DNA from: BD1-7 clade bacterium
GTDB lineage: Bacteria > Pseudomonadota > Gammaproteobacteria > Pseudomonadales > DT-91
Length of the DNA: 41,209 nucleotides
NCBI GenBank assembly: GCA_902705835.1
Contig: CACSIN010000002.1
Location: forward strand, 18,516-59,724
Direction of reading: 5' to 3'
A program made the translations under genes and the position numbers. A model generated the notes under the pieces. The model ran no database searches. It worked only from the letters and a program-made list of their open reading frames with translations, and had not been told where the DNA came from. Below are positions 1-8,108 of this stretch, one piece after another (position 1 is the first letter of the stretch; each line of letters begins with the position of its first letter).

Positions 1-240
1 TCTGCCAAGTGGAAAGCCTACCAGCGGGTGCGTGCCGAGGTTGAAAGAGCGGGGGAACCTTGGGTTTGCGGGTTTAACCCGGATACCTTGCCAGATCTTC
101 TGGAAGAATGTGGCCTCACCCTGCTTGAAGACCTCGATGGCTATGATCTGCTCGAGCGTTTTGGCGATGGTGGCGACCAGTGCATGTTACCGGCACCGTT
201 TTCGCGTGTTGCGTTGGCGAAGATCAACCCATTGCACTGA
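1..240 (+). CDS. SAM-dependent methyltransferase, C-terminal fragment (LCMT/TIGR00027-like)
   Basis: The reading frame is open from base 1, so only the last 79 residues are present and the true start lies outside the window. The visible part has a GEPWVCGF segment, then NPDTLPDLLEECGLTLLEDL, then a short tail ending in ALAKINPLH. A Trp-Val-x-Gly-Phe strand followed by an LxxLLxxxGLxLLED helix-strand unit is typical of the C-terminus of the leucine carboxyl methyltransferase-like TIGR00027 family, which methylates unknown small molecules. The SAM-binding half is missing, so the assignment rests on tail similarity alone. No clear terminator follows the stop; the next gene lies 364 bases away under its own Fur-type promoter. 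Confidence 0.55.
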   Translation, partial: SAKWKAYQRVRAEVERAGEPWVCGFNPDTLPDLLEECGLTLLEDLDGYDLLERFGDGGDQCMLPAPFSRVALAKINPLH

Positions 241-504
241 TTTTTTGTTTAGTCTCCGATAGCATTTTCCCTTGGCTGGTGGTGCTCATTGCTAGAGCAT
301 CGATGAGAAACATACTGGCCTGGGTGCTTTAGTGGATGTGGTCTGCACATCACATGTTCGTGCATTTTTTCCTTTCCTCCTATCTGCTGTGCCTCCTACT
401 TTCGGGTATTAATCCTGACTGACAGTTTTCAATAATCTTTGAGATCGGTGCAAAAAAGCATTATCGAAAGGGTGATCATTGACTGTGATTCGCCAAGTGT
501 GATT
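241..504. other. Gene-free stretch upstream of the Fur promoter
   Basis: No credible coding region is visible on either strand. The last part (about 470-505) has three loosely spaced GTGAT motifs, but no symmetric site or terminator hairpin is clear. The functional promoter elements begin at 519 and are listed separately. Confidence 0.4.
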
Positions 505-518
505 AATTGTAAATTTTA

Positions 519-547
519 TTGTAATGATAATCATTATCATCTATAAA
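519..547 (+). promoter_or_regulatory. Sigma-70 promoter of the iron-starvation operon
   Basis: A -35 element TTGTAA (519-524) and a -10 element TATAAA (542-547) are separated by exactly 17 bases. The spacer is filled by the Fur box, so a bound repressor would cover both elements. The first start codon of the operon is at 605, giving a leader of about 50 bases. The promoter is inferred from spacing and match to consensus. Confidence 0.7.
520..538. promoter_or_regulatory. Fur box
   Basis: The 19-mer TGTAATGATAATCATTATC matches the classical Fur consensus GATAATGATAATCATTATC at 17 of 19 positions, with mismatches only in the first two bases. It sits between and over the -35 and -10 elements, the usual place for Fur repression. 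The four genes that follow include fumC and a flavodoxin, both classically iron-repressed, which supports the call independently. Confidence 0.85.
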
Positions 548-604
548 TAATGCCAACTTGATCATTAACCGTGAAATTATCGCCTTGGGGGAATCTAACA
601 GGCC

Positions 605-964
605 ATGAGTATGCCCGTCAGTAAAATCGCTTATGAAGAGTCCTTGCTGGTGTTGATGCGCTATGCAATACGCCATGGTATTGAGGAGGATAATCCCTCA
701 CTGATTTTGTCGTGGATGAGCCGAGAAATCAGAGGCAGTGAAGATTCGGCCGACAAGCTTTGGCAAATTTATCACGGTCAATTTCAACTGTTGCTTGATA
801 CTTACGCAGATTCGTTGGTTCCTGACCATTGGCGTTCTGTTTGCCTTGATCATATCAATCGACCATTGGTTCATATGATGAATATTGCCAATACTGATTT
901 AAAGCGATCACAGGTTATGGCGTTATTTGAAGAGCTGCGCGTTATCAGCCATCACTTTCACTAA
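605..964 (+). CDS. FagA-like small protein, first gene of the Fur operon
   Basis: This 119-residue protein has no signal peptide or membrane segment and looks mostly helical, with His and acidic residues spread through it and an ending of HHFH. Its function is unknown. In Pseudomonas aeruginosa the Fur-controlled operon containing fumC1 begins with a short gene of unknown function, fagA (Fur-associated gene). Position, size and context here match that gene, but identity is inferred from context because I cannot align the two. The start ATG at 605 is preceded by GGGGGAA at 587-593; ATG 611 is an in-frame alternative. fumC starts 19 bases after the stop, so the two are co-transcribed. Confidence 0.7.
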   Translation: MSMPVSKIAYEESLLVLMRYAIRHGIEEDNPSLILSWMSREIRGSEDSADKLWQIYHGQFQLLLDTYADSLVPDHWRSVCLDHINRPLVHMMNIANTDLKRSQVMALFEELRVISHHFH

Positions 965-983
965 ACCCACTTGAGGAATCATC

Positions 984-2360
984 ATGTCTACCCGAATTGA
1001 AAAAGACAGTATGGGTGAGCTGCAAGTCCCAGCAGACGCGTTGTATGCCGCACAAACGCAAAGGGCCATTAATAATTTCCCGGTGAGTCAGAAGCGTATG
1101 CCTGATGCATTTGTGCGTGCATTGTTGCAGGCAAAAGCCGCGGCAGCATTGGCAAATGCGGAGTTGGAGCAAATACCTGCACCGATGGGAGAGGCGATTT
1201 GTCAGGCGGTGGACCAACTGTTGAATAGCCCAGATGTCATGAATCATTTCCCGGTCGATGTTTTTCAAACAGGCTCGGGTACCAGCTCCAACATGAATGC
1301 AAATGAAGTACTGGCGACATTAGCGTCAGGGTTTTATGGCGATACGGTCAGCCCCAACGACCACGTCAATTGCGGGCAGAGTAGCAACGACATTATCCCC
1401 AGCACGATTCATATTAGTGCTGCCTGCGAGCTTGAGCGCCATTTGTTGCCGGCGCTTATTCACCTCGAAGAAACCATTCGAGACAAAGCGACCCGTGTTG
1501 ATCAATACGTGAAAACGGGCCGAACCCATTTAATGGATGCGATGCCAGTGCGCCTTAGCCAGAGCTTGCTGAGCTGGGCTGATCAGATTTCTCAAAATGT
1601 AACGCAGTTAATATACCTGCAGCCATCGTTACAAGCGCTTGCACAGGGCGGTACTGCGGTGGGGACAGGCATTAATGCGCATCCGGATTTTTCGCTGACG
1701 TTTGGGCGCAAGCTGACGGAACGCACTGGCCTGTGTTTTACACCGGCAGAGAATCTTTTTAGTCGTATTGGTACTCAGGATACCGCCGTGGCTGTTTCGG
1801 GCCAGTTAAAGACGGTGGCTGTATCAATGATGAAAATTGCGAATGATTTACGTTGGATGAATTCCGGGCCGCTGGCAGGTTTGGGCGAGATTGAATTGGA
1901 AGCTCTACAGCCGGGGTCATCCATTATGCCGGGTAAGGTTAACCCGGTAATTCCTGAAGCCGCTGCGATGGTTGCTGCGCAGGTGATAGGTAACGATACG
2001 ACGATCACGGTGGCTGGCCAAAGCGGTAACTTCGAGCTGAATGTTATGTTGCCGTTGATCGCGCATAACCTACTGGAGAGCATCGAACTATTAGCGAATG
2101 TGAGCCGACTTCTGGCCGATAAAGCCATTGCCACTTTCAACGTTAATGAAACCAATATCACTCAGGCGTTGGCGCGTAATCCGATTCTTGTTACCGCATT
2201 AAACCCGATTATTGGCTATCTGAAGGCGGCAGAAATTGCCAAGCAAGCGTATCGCGAGCAACGGCCAGTGATTGATGTGGCGCTGGAGAACACCACTCTG
2301 ACTCGTGAAGAACTCGAGAGGTTGCTTGATCCGGCGAAGCTCACGCAGGGCGGTATATAG
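984..2360 (+). CDS. fumC: Class II fumarate hydratase
   Basis: FumC catalyses the reversible hydration of fumarate to malate in the TCA cycle without an iron-sulfur cluster. The length (458 residues) is normal for the family. The fumarase/aspartase superfamily signatures are present: TGSGTSSNMNANEV at residues 96-109, TGRTHLMDAMPV in the middle third, and the mobile catalytic loop GSSIMPGKVNPV at 311-322. The start ATG follows GAGGAA at a good distance. The gene is second in the operon driven by the Fur box at 520-538. This fits the known iron-sparing switch in which heat-stable, iron-free FumC replaces oxygen-sensitive Fe-S fumarases when iron is scarce. Confidence 0.96.
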   Translation: MSTRIEKDSMGELQVPADALYAAQTQRAINNFPVSQKRMPDAFVRALLQAKAAAALANAELEQIPAPMGEAICQAVDQLLNSPDVMNHFPVDVFQTGSGTSSNMNANEVLATLASGFYGDTVSPNDHVNCGQSSNDIIPSTIHISAACELERHLLPALIHLEETIRDKATRVDQYVKTGRTHLMDAMPVRLSQSLLSWADQISQNVTQLIYLQPSLQALAQGGTAVGTGINAHPDFSLTFGRKLTERTGLCFTPAENLFSRIGTQDTAVAVSGQLKTVAVSMMKIANDLRWMNSGPLAGLGEIELEALQPGSSIMPGKVNPVIPEAAAMVAAQVIGNDTTITVAGQSGNFELNVMLPLIAHNLLESIELLANVSRLLADKAIATFNVNETNITQALARNPILVTALNPIIGYLKAAEIAKQAYREQRPVIDVALENTTLTREELERLLDPAKLTQGGI

Positions 2361-2388
2361 CCGGTTGTTTGTTGGCTAATTCGGCAAC

Positions 2389-2406
2389 GATGTCGTCAAC
2401 GACATC
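2389..2406 (+). other. Perfect 7-bp hairpin in the fumC-flavodoxin spacer
   Basis: GATGTCG (2389-2395), loop TCAA, CGACATC (2400-2406) form a perfect stem in the 116-base gap between fumC and the flavodoxin gene. No T run follows, so it is not a standard terminator. It could stabilise or process the polycistronic message. Confidence 0.4.
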
Positions 2407-2476
2407 ACGTTTAATATTAACAACAACATTACGCTGGCTCGGGCGTCGGCATTTACACAATGATAAGAGGTTGGCG

Positions 2477-3022
2477 ATGCGGATTGATGCGCTCAAAACA
2501 GGGCTTTTCTACGGAACGGATACCGGCAATACGGAAGAAATTGCGGATAAGATATCTGAAAACCTAGCGAATGTTGGCTGTGCTGTTGAAATGCATGACA
2601 TCAGCCAATCCGAGGTCAGTCAGTTGCAAGACTATGAGTTGCTGATCTTGGGGATACCAACATGGGATTTTGGCGGTATTCAAAGTGAATGGGATAGAGT
2701 TAATGATCAGCTGCGAGCGGTTGATTTAACGGGTAAAACGGTTGCTCTATTTGGTCTGGGCGATCAATTCGGCTACGGCGATTACTTCGTTGATGCGATG
2801 GGGTGGTTGCGAGACCATGTCAGCAGCGCCGGTGGACAGTTAATTGGCCATTGGTCAACCGATGGGTATGATTTCGAAGAGTCGCGCGCTGCGAATGCTG
2901 ATAAATCTGAGTTTTGCGGCCTCGCTATTGATGAAGATCAGCAGTTTGAATTAACAGACCAGCGCATAGAACAATGGGTTGATCAGTTGGTGTTAGAAGT
3001 CGCAGAAAAGGATGCAGCGTAA
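2477..3022 (+). CDS. fldA: Long-chain flavodoxin
   Basis: This is a 181-residue FMN-binding electron carrier that can replace ferredoxin under iron limitation. The phosphate-binding loop TDTGNTEEIAD lies near the N-terminus. The segments GIPTWDFGGIQSEWD and LFGLGDQFGYGDYFVDAMGWL carry the aromatic FMN-stacking positions and the insertion typical of long-chain flavodoxins. The frame is open further upstream to 2369, but ATG 2477 is chosen because AAGAGG (2465-2470) lies six bases before it and the flavodoxin fold begins directly after. It is third in the Fur operon, and its stop overlaps the start of the next gene by one base. In P. aeruginosa the equivalent operon carries sodM rather than a flavodoxin, as far as I recall. 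Confidence 0.92.
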   Translation: MRIDALKTGLFYGTDTGNTEEIADKISENLANVGCAVEMHDISQSEVSQLQDYELLILGIPTWDFGGIQSEWDRVNDQLRAVDLTGKTVALFGLGDQFGYGDYFVDAMGWLRDHVSSAGGQLIGHWSTDGYDFEESRAANADKSEFCGLAIDEDQQFELTDQRIEQWVDQLVLEVAEKDAA

Positions 3023-3513
3023 TGAACGGTTCATTGGCGGAATCCTTGTCGAAAAAGCACCGCTCGTTATTGATATCATCCCTGCAAGATGCTCGATACT
3101 ACGCTGCCTGTTCATTGATTTATGCGCGACAGCGCATTGCAAAAAGTGACTACCAAGGTGCCAGAAAAGCCTACTACCACGCGCTTGAAGCAGCAAATAT
3201 CTTGTTGGATACCGATCCTGACAATCCGGTCGCTGAGCGGCGATTTGCCAATACAGCAACCGAATTAACCTACTTGCTCATGGTGTTAGGAGAGCCTCAC
3301 AGAGGCGTCAAACTACGTCGGCATATGGTAACGCGATTCCGTGCATTAGCTGTGCAAACGTCTGAATACGACCTAATTCGAGGGGTTGATTCAGCACTAT
3401 CTGCCTCTGGCGAACGATTGGAGCAGTGGTTATCTCGGTTTGATCTCAGCAGCAATCAGTTTGCTCAAAGCCAAACTAGCGAGTTACGTGTTATTGCTTC
3501 GCGCTGCGCATAA
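3022..3513 (+). CDS. Unknown helical protein, last gene of the Fur operon
   Basis: I do not recognise this 163-residue protein. It appears soluble and almost entirely helical. Its middle (DYQGARKAYYHALEAANILL, followed by AERRFANTATELTYLLMVLG) resembles a pair of tetratricopeptide-like helices, so a protein-protein contact role is possible. The start ATG overlaps the flavodoxin stop (TAATG), which indicates translational coupling and joint expression under Fur. The Pseudomonas fagA-fumC-sodA operon contains an uncharacterised open reading frame between fumC and sodA. Whether this is its counterpart cannot be decided here. No promoter or terminator is obvious immediately downstream. Confidence 0.75.
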   Translation: MNGSLAESLSKKHRSLLISSLQDARYYAACSLIYARQRIAKSDYQGARKAYYHALEAANILLDTDPDNPVAERRFANTATELTYLLMVLGEPHRGVKLRRHMVTRFRALAVQTSEYDLIRGVDSALSASGERLEQWLSRFDLSSNQFAQSQTSELRVIASRCA

Positions 3514-3903
3514 TTTGTTGCGGAGTGTTTTGATTAATTTGCATGCCTCGACAGTAAGACGAGCGGGCGGCAAGCGCTTTGCATCTTTTGCATCTAGAGA
3601 AAGAGCCTCTGCAGTGGAATATCTCCGCGCAATGCGTCATGGCTCAGATGCTGACGTACGTATTTTTAGATGTCGTCGTTGTTTTAACATCTTAACCGTT
3701 TCAGGGCTTATGTGGCCGTTCCCCTTGTGTCGCATTTGCCCTGACCCTTTTGCCTGAATTCTGTGAATTGAGGCTTGAGCATTCTTGTTGGAACATCCTT
3801 CCTGTTAACGATTTTCGCGCTTGTCATCCAAATTGATGGTTCTTTACCGGGTTTTTCAGCGTTAAGATAATTCTCATCGCCAAATCATTAAGGAAGGAAT
3901 CGA
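3514..3903. other. 390-base gap with no supported gene
   Basis: A spurious open frame runs through to 3757, but it has low-complexity Arg/Cys-rich content, overlaps the preceding gene and lacks a ribosome binding site. The end of the gap carries AAGGAAGGA, the ribosome binding site of the acyl-CoA synthetase gene. GATAATTCTCATC near 3866 is only a weak half Fur-like sequence. No terminator hairpin was found after the Fur operon. Confidence 0.4.
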
Positions 3904-5529
3904 ATGGAATATAACCTGGCAGATATCTTTGAACGTGCTGTCGATCGCTACCCTGATCGTGAATACCTCGTGGCAGATGGAATACGCCGCACCTATCGAG
4001 AGATGGACGAGCGCAGCAACCAACTGGCGCACTATCTTGCTTCACAAGGTATCGGCAAGGATGATCATGTTGGTATCTATGCCTACAACTGTGTCGAATG
4101 GGTTGAAACGCTCTGGGCTGTTTTCAAACTACGAGCTGTCTGGATCAATATCAATTACCGCTATGTGAATGATGAGTTAGCGTATCTGTTCCGCAACGCT
4201 GATTTGAAAGCCATGGTATATCAACGTCAGTTTGGCCCTTCGATCGCGCAAGTGAAGGATGCACTGCCAGACCTTCAATTCAGCGTGTGTGTAGATGATG
4301 GAACCGATGTCGAAAACATATTGGATTCAGCAGATTATGCGTCTGCGATTGCATCGCAATCAAATCAGCGAGCGTTTGAGTCACGCTCCGGTGATGACAA
4401 GTACATGATTTACACAGGTGGCACGACCGGTATGCCAAAGGGCGTGGTCTGGCGGCATGAGGATGTCTTTTTTGCATTGGGTGGCGGTATTGATTTGGTT
4501 ACTGGTGAGGCCGTTAAGCATCCCGATGAGGTGATTGATCGAGGCGCAGCCTACCAGGCCTGTTTGATGCCATTAGCGCCCCTGATGCACGGAGCCAGCC
4601 AATGGGCCGTTATGGGCAGCGCTTTTGAAGGTCGTAAGGTGGTGATGTTTTCACAGTTTGACCCGCAACTGGCATGGCGCAATGTTGCTACTGAGGGCGT
4701 GAACGTCTTTTTTATCACCGGTGATGCGATGGCACGACCAATGATAGAAGCCTATGAACAGCAGAAAGATTCCATTGATGCGACATCGTTGTTTGCGGTA
4801 TCGAGCAGTGCAGTGGTGTTTTCTTCGTCGCTGAAGGATCAATACTTGTCTCACTTTCCGAACCTGATGATTCTTGACAGTATCGGCGCTTCAGAAACCG
4901 GCGGAACCGGCACGCTGGCGGTTGAAAAGGGCAAAACCGGTATGAAAGGCGGGCCAACGGTTGAGCCCGGTCACGGTACTGTTGTGTTGGATATGGACAC
5001 GCTGCTGCCGTTAACGCCAGACAGCGACAAAATAGGCATGGTGGCGCGAGCGGGGTATATCCCACAGGGCTATTACAAAGATCCAAAAAAGACAGCAGAG
5101 ACGTTTATTCTAGCCAATGACGGCAAACGTTATGCTGTTCCCGGTGATTTCGCGCAATATGAATCTGATGGCGCCATGACGATGTTAGGGCGTGGTTCAG
5201 CGTGCATAAATTCTGGTGGTGAAAAGATCTTCCCTGAAGAAGTGGAGTCTGCCGTGAAATCACATCCGCAAGTTTATGATGTAACGGTTGTTGGCGTGCC
5301 TGACGAACGCTGGGGATCGACCGTTTGCGCTATTATTCAAAGCCGTGGTACGGTGCCTGAATTGGTATCGATTCAATCGCACTGTCGACAATTTGTTGCG
5401 GGTTATAAGGTACCGCGCAAACTATTGCTGGTCGAAAAAATCGAACGTGCACCTTCGGGTAAACCTGATTATCGCTGGGCTAAAGCGGTTACTGATGTGG
5501 CGTTTGCATCTGAGACAACACCTGAGTAG
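3904..5529 (+). CDS. Acyl-CoA synthetase, AMP-binding (FadD-like)
   Basis: This 541-residue ANL-superfamily enzyme would activate a carboxylic acid to its CoA thioester through an acyl-adenylate. The P-loop YTGGTTGMPKG is at residues 170-180. The hinge and C-terminal region carry INSGGEKIFPEEVE (435-448) and the terminal SGKPDYRWAK, whose Lys is expected to be the adenylation lysine. The form GGxxCINSGGEKIFPEEVE and the overall length recall the FadD3/FadD17/FadD19 type from actinobacterial steroid and side-chain catabolism rather than E. coli FadD. Substrate is inferred only. The start ATG follows AAGGAAGGA. A nitronate monooxygenase gene follows after 53 bases on the same strand, probably in one operon. 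Confidence 0.9.
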   Translation: MEYNLADIFERAVDRYPDREYLVADGIRRTYREMDERSNQLAHYLASQGIGKDDHVGIYAYNCVEWVETLWAVFKLRAVWININYRYVNDELAYLFRNADLKAMVYQRQFGPSIAQVKDALPDLQFSVCVDDGTDVENILDSADYASAIASQSNQRAFESRSGDDKYMIYTGGTTGMPKGVVWRHEDVFFALGGGIDLVTGEAVKHPDEVIDRGAAYQACLMPLAPLMHGASQWAVMGSAFEGRKVVMFSQFDPQLAWRNVATEGVNVFFITGDAMARPMIEAYEQQKDSIDATSLFAVSSSAVVFSSSLKDQYLSHFPNLMILDSIGASETGGTGTLAVEKGKTGMKGGPTVEPGHGTVVLDMDTLLPLTPDSDKIGMVARAGYIPQGYYKDPKKTAETFILANDGKRYAVPGDFAQYESDGAMTMLGRGSACINSGGEKIFPEEVESAVKSHPQVYDVTVVGVPDERWGSTVCAIIQSRGTVPELVSIQSHCRQFVAGYKVPRKLLLVEKIERAPSGKPDYRWAKAVTDVAFASETTPE

Positions 5530-5582
5530 CTTGCTGCTGAATATGTGTGCGCTGAAAAGACTAAAACGGACGTAGCGATTGT

Positions 5583-6707
5583 ATGAAAACACCGATTTGT
5601 GACGACCTGGGTATCGACATCCCGGTATTTGCGTTTACGCATTGCCGAGATGTGGTGGTTGAGGTATCTCGGGCCGGAGGCTTGGGCGTTTTGGGGGCGG
5701 TAGGTTTTACTGCTGAACAATTGAAACAAGAACTCGACTGGATTGATGCCAATATTGGTGACTATCCCTACGGCGTCGATATTGTCATTCCGCAAAAATA
5801 CGAAGGCGCGGATGATATGAATGCGGACGACATGCTGGAAAAACTTGAAGCTATGATCCCGCAAGCGCATCGTGATTTCGCTGAAAAGTTGTTGAGCGAT
5901 CACGGTGTGCCGCCATTTAGTGATGAATCAGGCCCCAAAGGTGGGTTGTTAGGTTGGACAGAAGATACCGCACGACCGCTATTGGATGAGGCATTAAAAC
6001 GCGACAACGTGGTATTGATTGCTAATGCCTTGGGAACACCACCCGTGGAGATCATTGATGAGATCCATCAAACCGGCCGTAAGGTCGCAGCCTTGTGTGG
6101 CAAGGCAAAACACGCGCTTAAGCATAAGCAAGCGGGTGTTGATATTGTCATTGCGCAAGGCTCTGAAGGTGGCGGGCACACTGGCGATGTTGGCTCGATT
6201 GTGTTGTGGAAACAAGTCATCGATGCCATACATCCAACACCGGTTTTGGCGGCAGGCGGCATTGGTAACGGCCAGCAAATGCTCGCTGCAATGGCAATGG
6301 GTGCCGCCGGTGTTTGGACTGGATCCATATGGCTGGCGGTTGAAGAAGCCGAGGCAGAACCGGCGGAGAAACAATCGTATTTCGATGCCACGGAAGAAGA
6401 CACTGTGCGCTCGCGTTCGTTCACGGGTAAGCTTGGCCGTATGCTAAAAAATGTGTGGACCGATGCTTGGGAAGGCCCGGAATCACCGGGATATTTACCC
6501 ATGCCACTGCAAGGTATGGTGACGTTTGATGCAATGCGCCGTACCAAACGCTATGCCGGTGTTGGTGAATGTCAGAAGGTCGGATTTAACCCGGTCGGAC
6601 AAGTTGTTGGCCAAATGCAACAAGTGGAGACCTGCCGGCAGGTTATTGCCCGTCTGTTAACCGAATATGTTGATGCGTTAGCGTCGCTAAATCGACAAAT
6701 GCCATAA
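5583..6707 (+). CDS. Nitronate monooxygenase family flavoprotein
   Basis: This 374-residue FMN-dependent TIM-barrel protein belongs to the nitronate monooxygenase (2-nitropropane dioxygenase) family. It has the N-terminal GGLGVLGAVGFT loop, the signature AQGSEGGGHTGD with the conserved His at residue 199, and the phosphate-binding AAGGIGNGQQMLAAMAMGA. Family members oxidise alkyl nitronates, but many homologues in lipid- or steroid-degradation clusters have unknown substrates. Here the gene follows an acyl-CoA synthetase by 53 bases and precedes a VOC protein gene by a few bases, so a role in that catabolic unit is likelier than nitronate detoxification alone. The ribosome binding site is weak, suggesting translation coupled to upstream transcription. 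Confidence 0.9.
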   Translation: MKTPICDDLGIDIPVFAFTHCRDVVVEVSRAGGLGVLGAVGFTAEQLKQELDWIDANIGDYPYGVDIVIPQKYEGADDMNADDMLEKLEAMIPQAHRDFAEKLLSDHGVPPFSDESGPKGGLLGWTEDTARPLLDEALKRDNVVLIANALGTPPVEIIDEIHQTGRKVAALCGKAKHALKHKQAGVDIVIAQGSEGGGHTGDVGSIVLWKQVIDAIHPTPVLAAGGIGNGQQMLAAMAMGAAGVWTGSIWLAVEEAEAEPAEKQSYFDATEEDTVRSRSFTGKLGRMLKNVWTDAWEGPESPGYLPMPLQGMVTFDAMRRTKRYAGVGECQKVGFNPVGQVVGQMQQVETCRQVIARLLTEYVDALASLNRQMP

Positions 6708-6733
6708 CATTGATGCAACCAACTGGAGCTGTT

Positions 6734-7102
6734 ATGCCAGAGAAACAACACGAATCTATTAACTACATTGAATTGCCGGCGCAGGATATGGCCGCAACAG
6801 AGGCTTTTTATCAGGCGGTGTTTGGGTGGCGATTCGAAGCTTACGGGCCTGATTATTTAGCCTTCTTTGATAAAACTATGGATGGCGGTTTTTATCGATC
6901 TGACCAATGTTCATCAACGGTTAACGGGTCGGTACTGGTGGTATTTTACAGTGATGATCTTGAAGCCACCCAGTCAAAGGTGGTTTATGCCGGGGGCAAA
7001 ATCGTTAAGCCCCTTTTTGACTTCCCCGGCGGGCGACGTTTTCACTTTTCAGACCCGAATGGTAATGAATTGGCTGTTTGGGCGGCGGCGGTCAGTGCCT
7101 GA
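6734..7102 (+). CDS. VOC (glyoxalase/bleomycin resistance) family protein
   Basis: A 122-residue single-domain vicinal-oxygen-chelate protein. It begins NYIELPAQDMAATEAFYQAV, with the typical FYxxVFGW segment, and ends FSDPNGNELAVWA, the conserved C-terminal strand carrying a metal-ligand-type Glu. The frame is open back to 6710, but ATG 6734 is chosen because TGGAG (6724-6728) lies five bases before it. Such proteins often act as metal-dependent lyases or isomerases, or are structural relatives without known substrate. It is the last gene of the acyl-CoA synthetase/nitronate monooxygenase run. Confidence 0.85.
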   Translation: MPEKQHESINYIELPAQDMAATEAFYQAVFGWRFEAYGPDYLAFFDKTMDGGFYRSDQCSSTVNGSVLVVFYSDDLEATQSKVVYAGGKIVKPLFDFPGGRRFHFSDPNGNELAVWAAAVSA

Positions 7103-7428
7103 CACGTCAGTTTGCCTCTCGTTATCACGACTAACTCTATGGTCGTGGCCATTATTCTATGTCTATCTGCATGCTGGCTGTCACGGTGCAGGTAGTCATA
7201 AAGGAAGTGAGCCGGTGATATTTACCGGTAATTCGACCTCCCATAGCCCATATTCCACCGATTAAACTTGTCATAAACGGTCAACATTGATCTCGCTACA
7301 TATGTGTCGCAGGATAAAATCTAACCAATTATTTTTGTAACAATAATCTGAAAACAACGGATGTACCGAACAGTATTAAATCTGAACAGGGTTTAGTTCT
7401 GTTAGGATGCGCGTAAGAAGGGGTTACT
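7103..7428. other. 326-base gap before the GST gene
   Basis: A 6-bp hairpin, CACGAC (7126-7131) with GTCGTG (7142-7147) and a 10-base loop, lies 24 bases after the VOC stop. It could be a weak terminator, but no proper T run follows. The rest is AT-rich near 7310-7400 and probably holds the GST promoter. No other gene is seen. Confidence 0.35.
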
Positions 7429-8037
7429 ATGCATCGTGACTATTGTGTTTATGGCGATATCAAATCTGGCAACTGTTACAAGATACAGTTGCTGCTGAGT
7501 CTACTGGATATTCCCCATAAGTGGGTTCATATTGACATTCTTTCTAACGAAACACATACATCGTCGTTCCGTGCAATGAATAAAAATGCCAAAATACCGG
7601 TACTTGAAATAAACGGTGATACCTACTTGTGTGAATCCAATGCGATTCTTAACCTTCTAGCCGAAGGTTCATCCTATATACCGTCTTCTGGATTGGCGCG
7701 AGCGCGTGTTTTGCAATGGCAGTTTTTTGAACAATACAGCCATGAGCCTTATATAGCTGTCGCGCGATACATCAATAAATATCTGGGGCTACCGGAGGAC
7801 CGTCACGACGAATACCTATCGAAACAAGGTGGTGGGCATAAGGCGCTAAATGTTATGGATGGTCAATTATCCGAAACACCATTTTTTGTGGGTGCGCAGC
7901 CGACGTTGGCCGATATTAGCCTATATGCCTACACCCACGTGGCAGATGAGGGCGGTTTTGATCTTGCTGGATACCCGCACATTGATGAATGGCTAGAACG
8001 CATGGAGGGTTTGCCGGGCTACGTGTCGATGGCATAA
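7429..8037 (+). CDS. Glutathione S-transferase family protein
   Basis: This 202-residue cytosolic-type GST would conjugate glutathione to electrophiles or act in related thiol chemistry. The thioredoxin-fold N-terminal domain begins YCVYGDIKSGNCYKI (candidate active-site Ser13). It has the cis-proline in KIPVLE (Pro57) and the gamma-glutamyl-binding Glu-Ser pair at residues 69-70 (CESNAI). The helical C-terminal domain follows, with TLADISLYAY, the usual N-capping region. The start ATG follows AAGAAGGGG with a five-base spacer. It stands alone and converges on the ankB gene. The substrate is not evident. Confidence 0.9.
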   Translation: MHRDYCVYGDIKSGNCYKIQLLLSLLDIPHKWVHIDILSNETHTSSFRAMNKNAKIPVLEINGDTYLCESNAILNLLAEGSSYIPSSGLARARVLQWQFFEQYSHEPYIAVARYINKYLGLPEDRHDEYLSKQGGGHKALNVMDGQLSETPFFVGAQPTLADISLYAYTHVADEGGFDLAGYPHIDEWLERMEGLPGYVSMA

Positions 8038-8091
8038 ATGCACGTTCTGTTTGAATTTTTAACACGTCAGTTTACTGGTCTAAGTGCATTT
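8036..8091. terminator. Possible large hairpin between convergent GST and ankB
   Basis: AAATGCAC (8036-8043), overlapping the GST stop, and GTGCATTT (8084-8091) are perfect 8-bp inverted repeats separated by 40 bases. This may serve as a convergent-gene terminator, but the loop is long and T runs are poor. Confidence 0.25.
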
Positions 8092-8108
8092 ACTCTGTAC
8101 GAATGGTG

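Noticed and set aside
3386-3757. Open frame of 123 codons overlapping the Fur operon's last gene
   Set aside because: Overlaps a better gene in another frame, no ribosome binding site, Arg/Cys-rich composition unlike a real protein.
3860-3885. Second Fur box before the acyl-CoA synthetase (GATAATTCTCATC)
   Set aside because: Only one half resembles the consensus; no dyad symmetry.
7102-8073. 12-bp direct repeat ACACGTCAGTTT at 7102-7113 and 8062-8073, flanking the GST gene
   Set aside because: No inverted ends, no integrase or transposase, and a 12-mer repeat is expected by chance in a window of this size.
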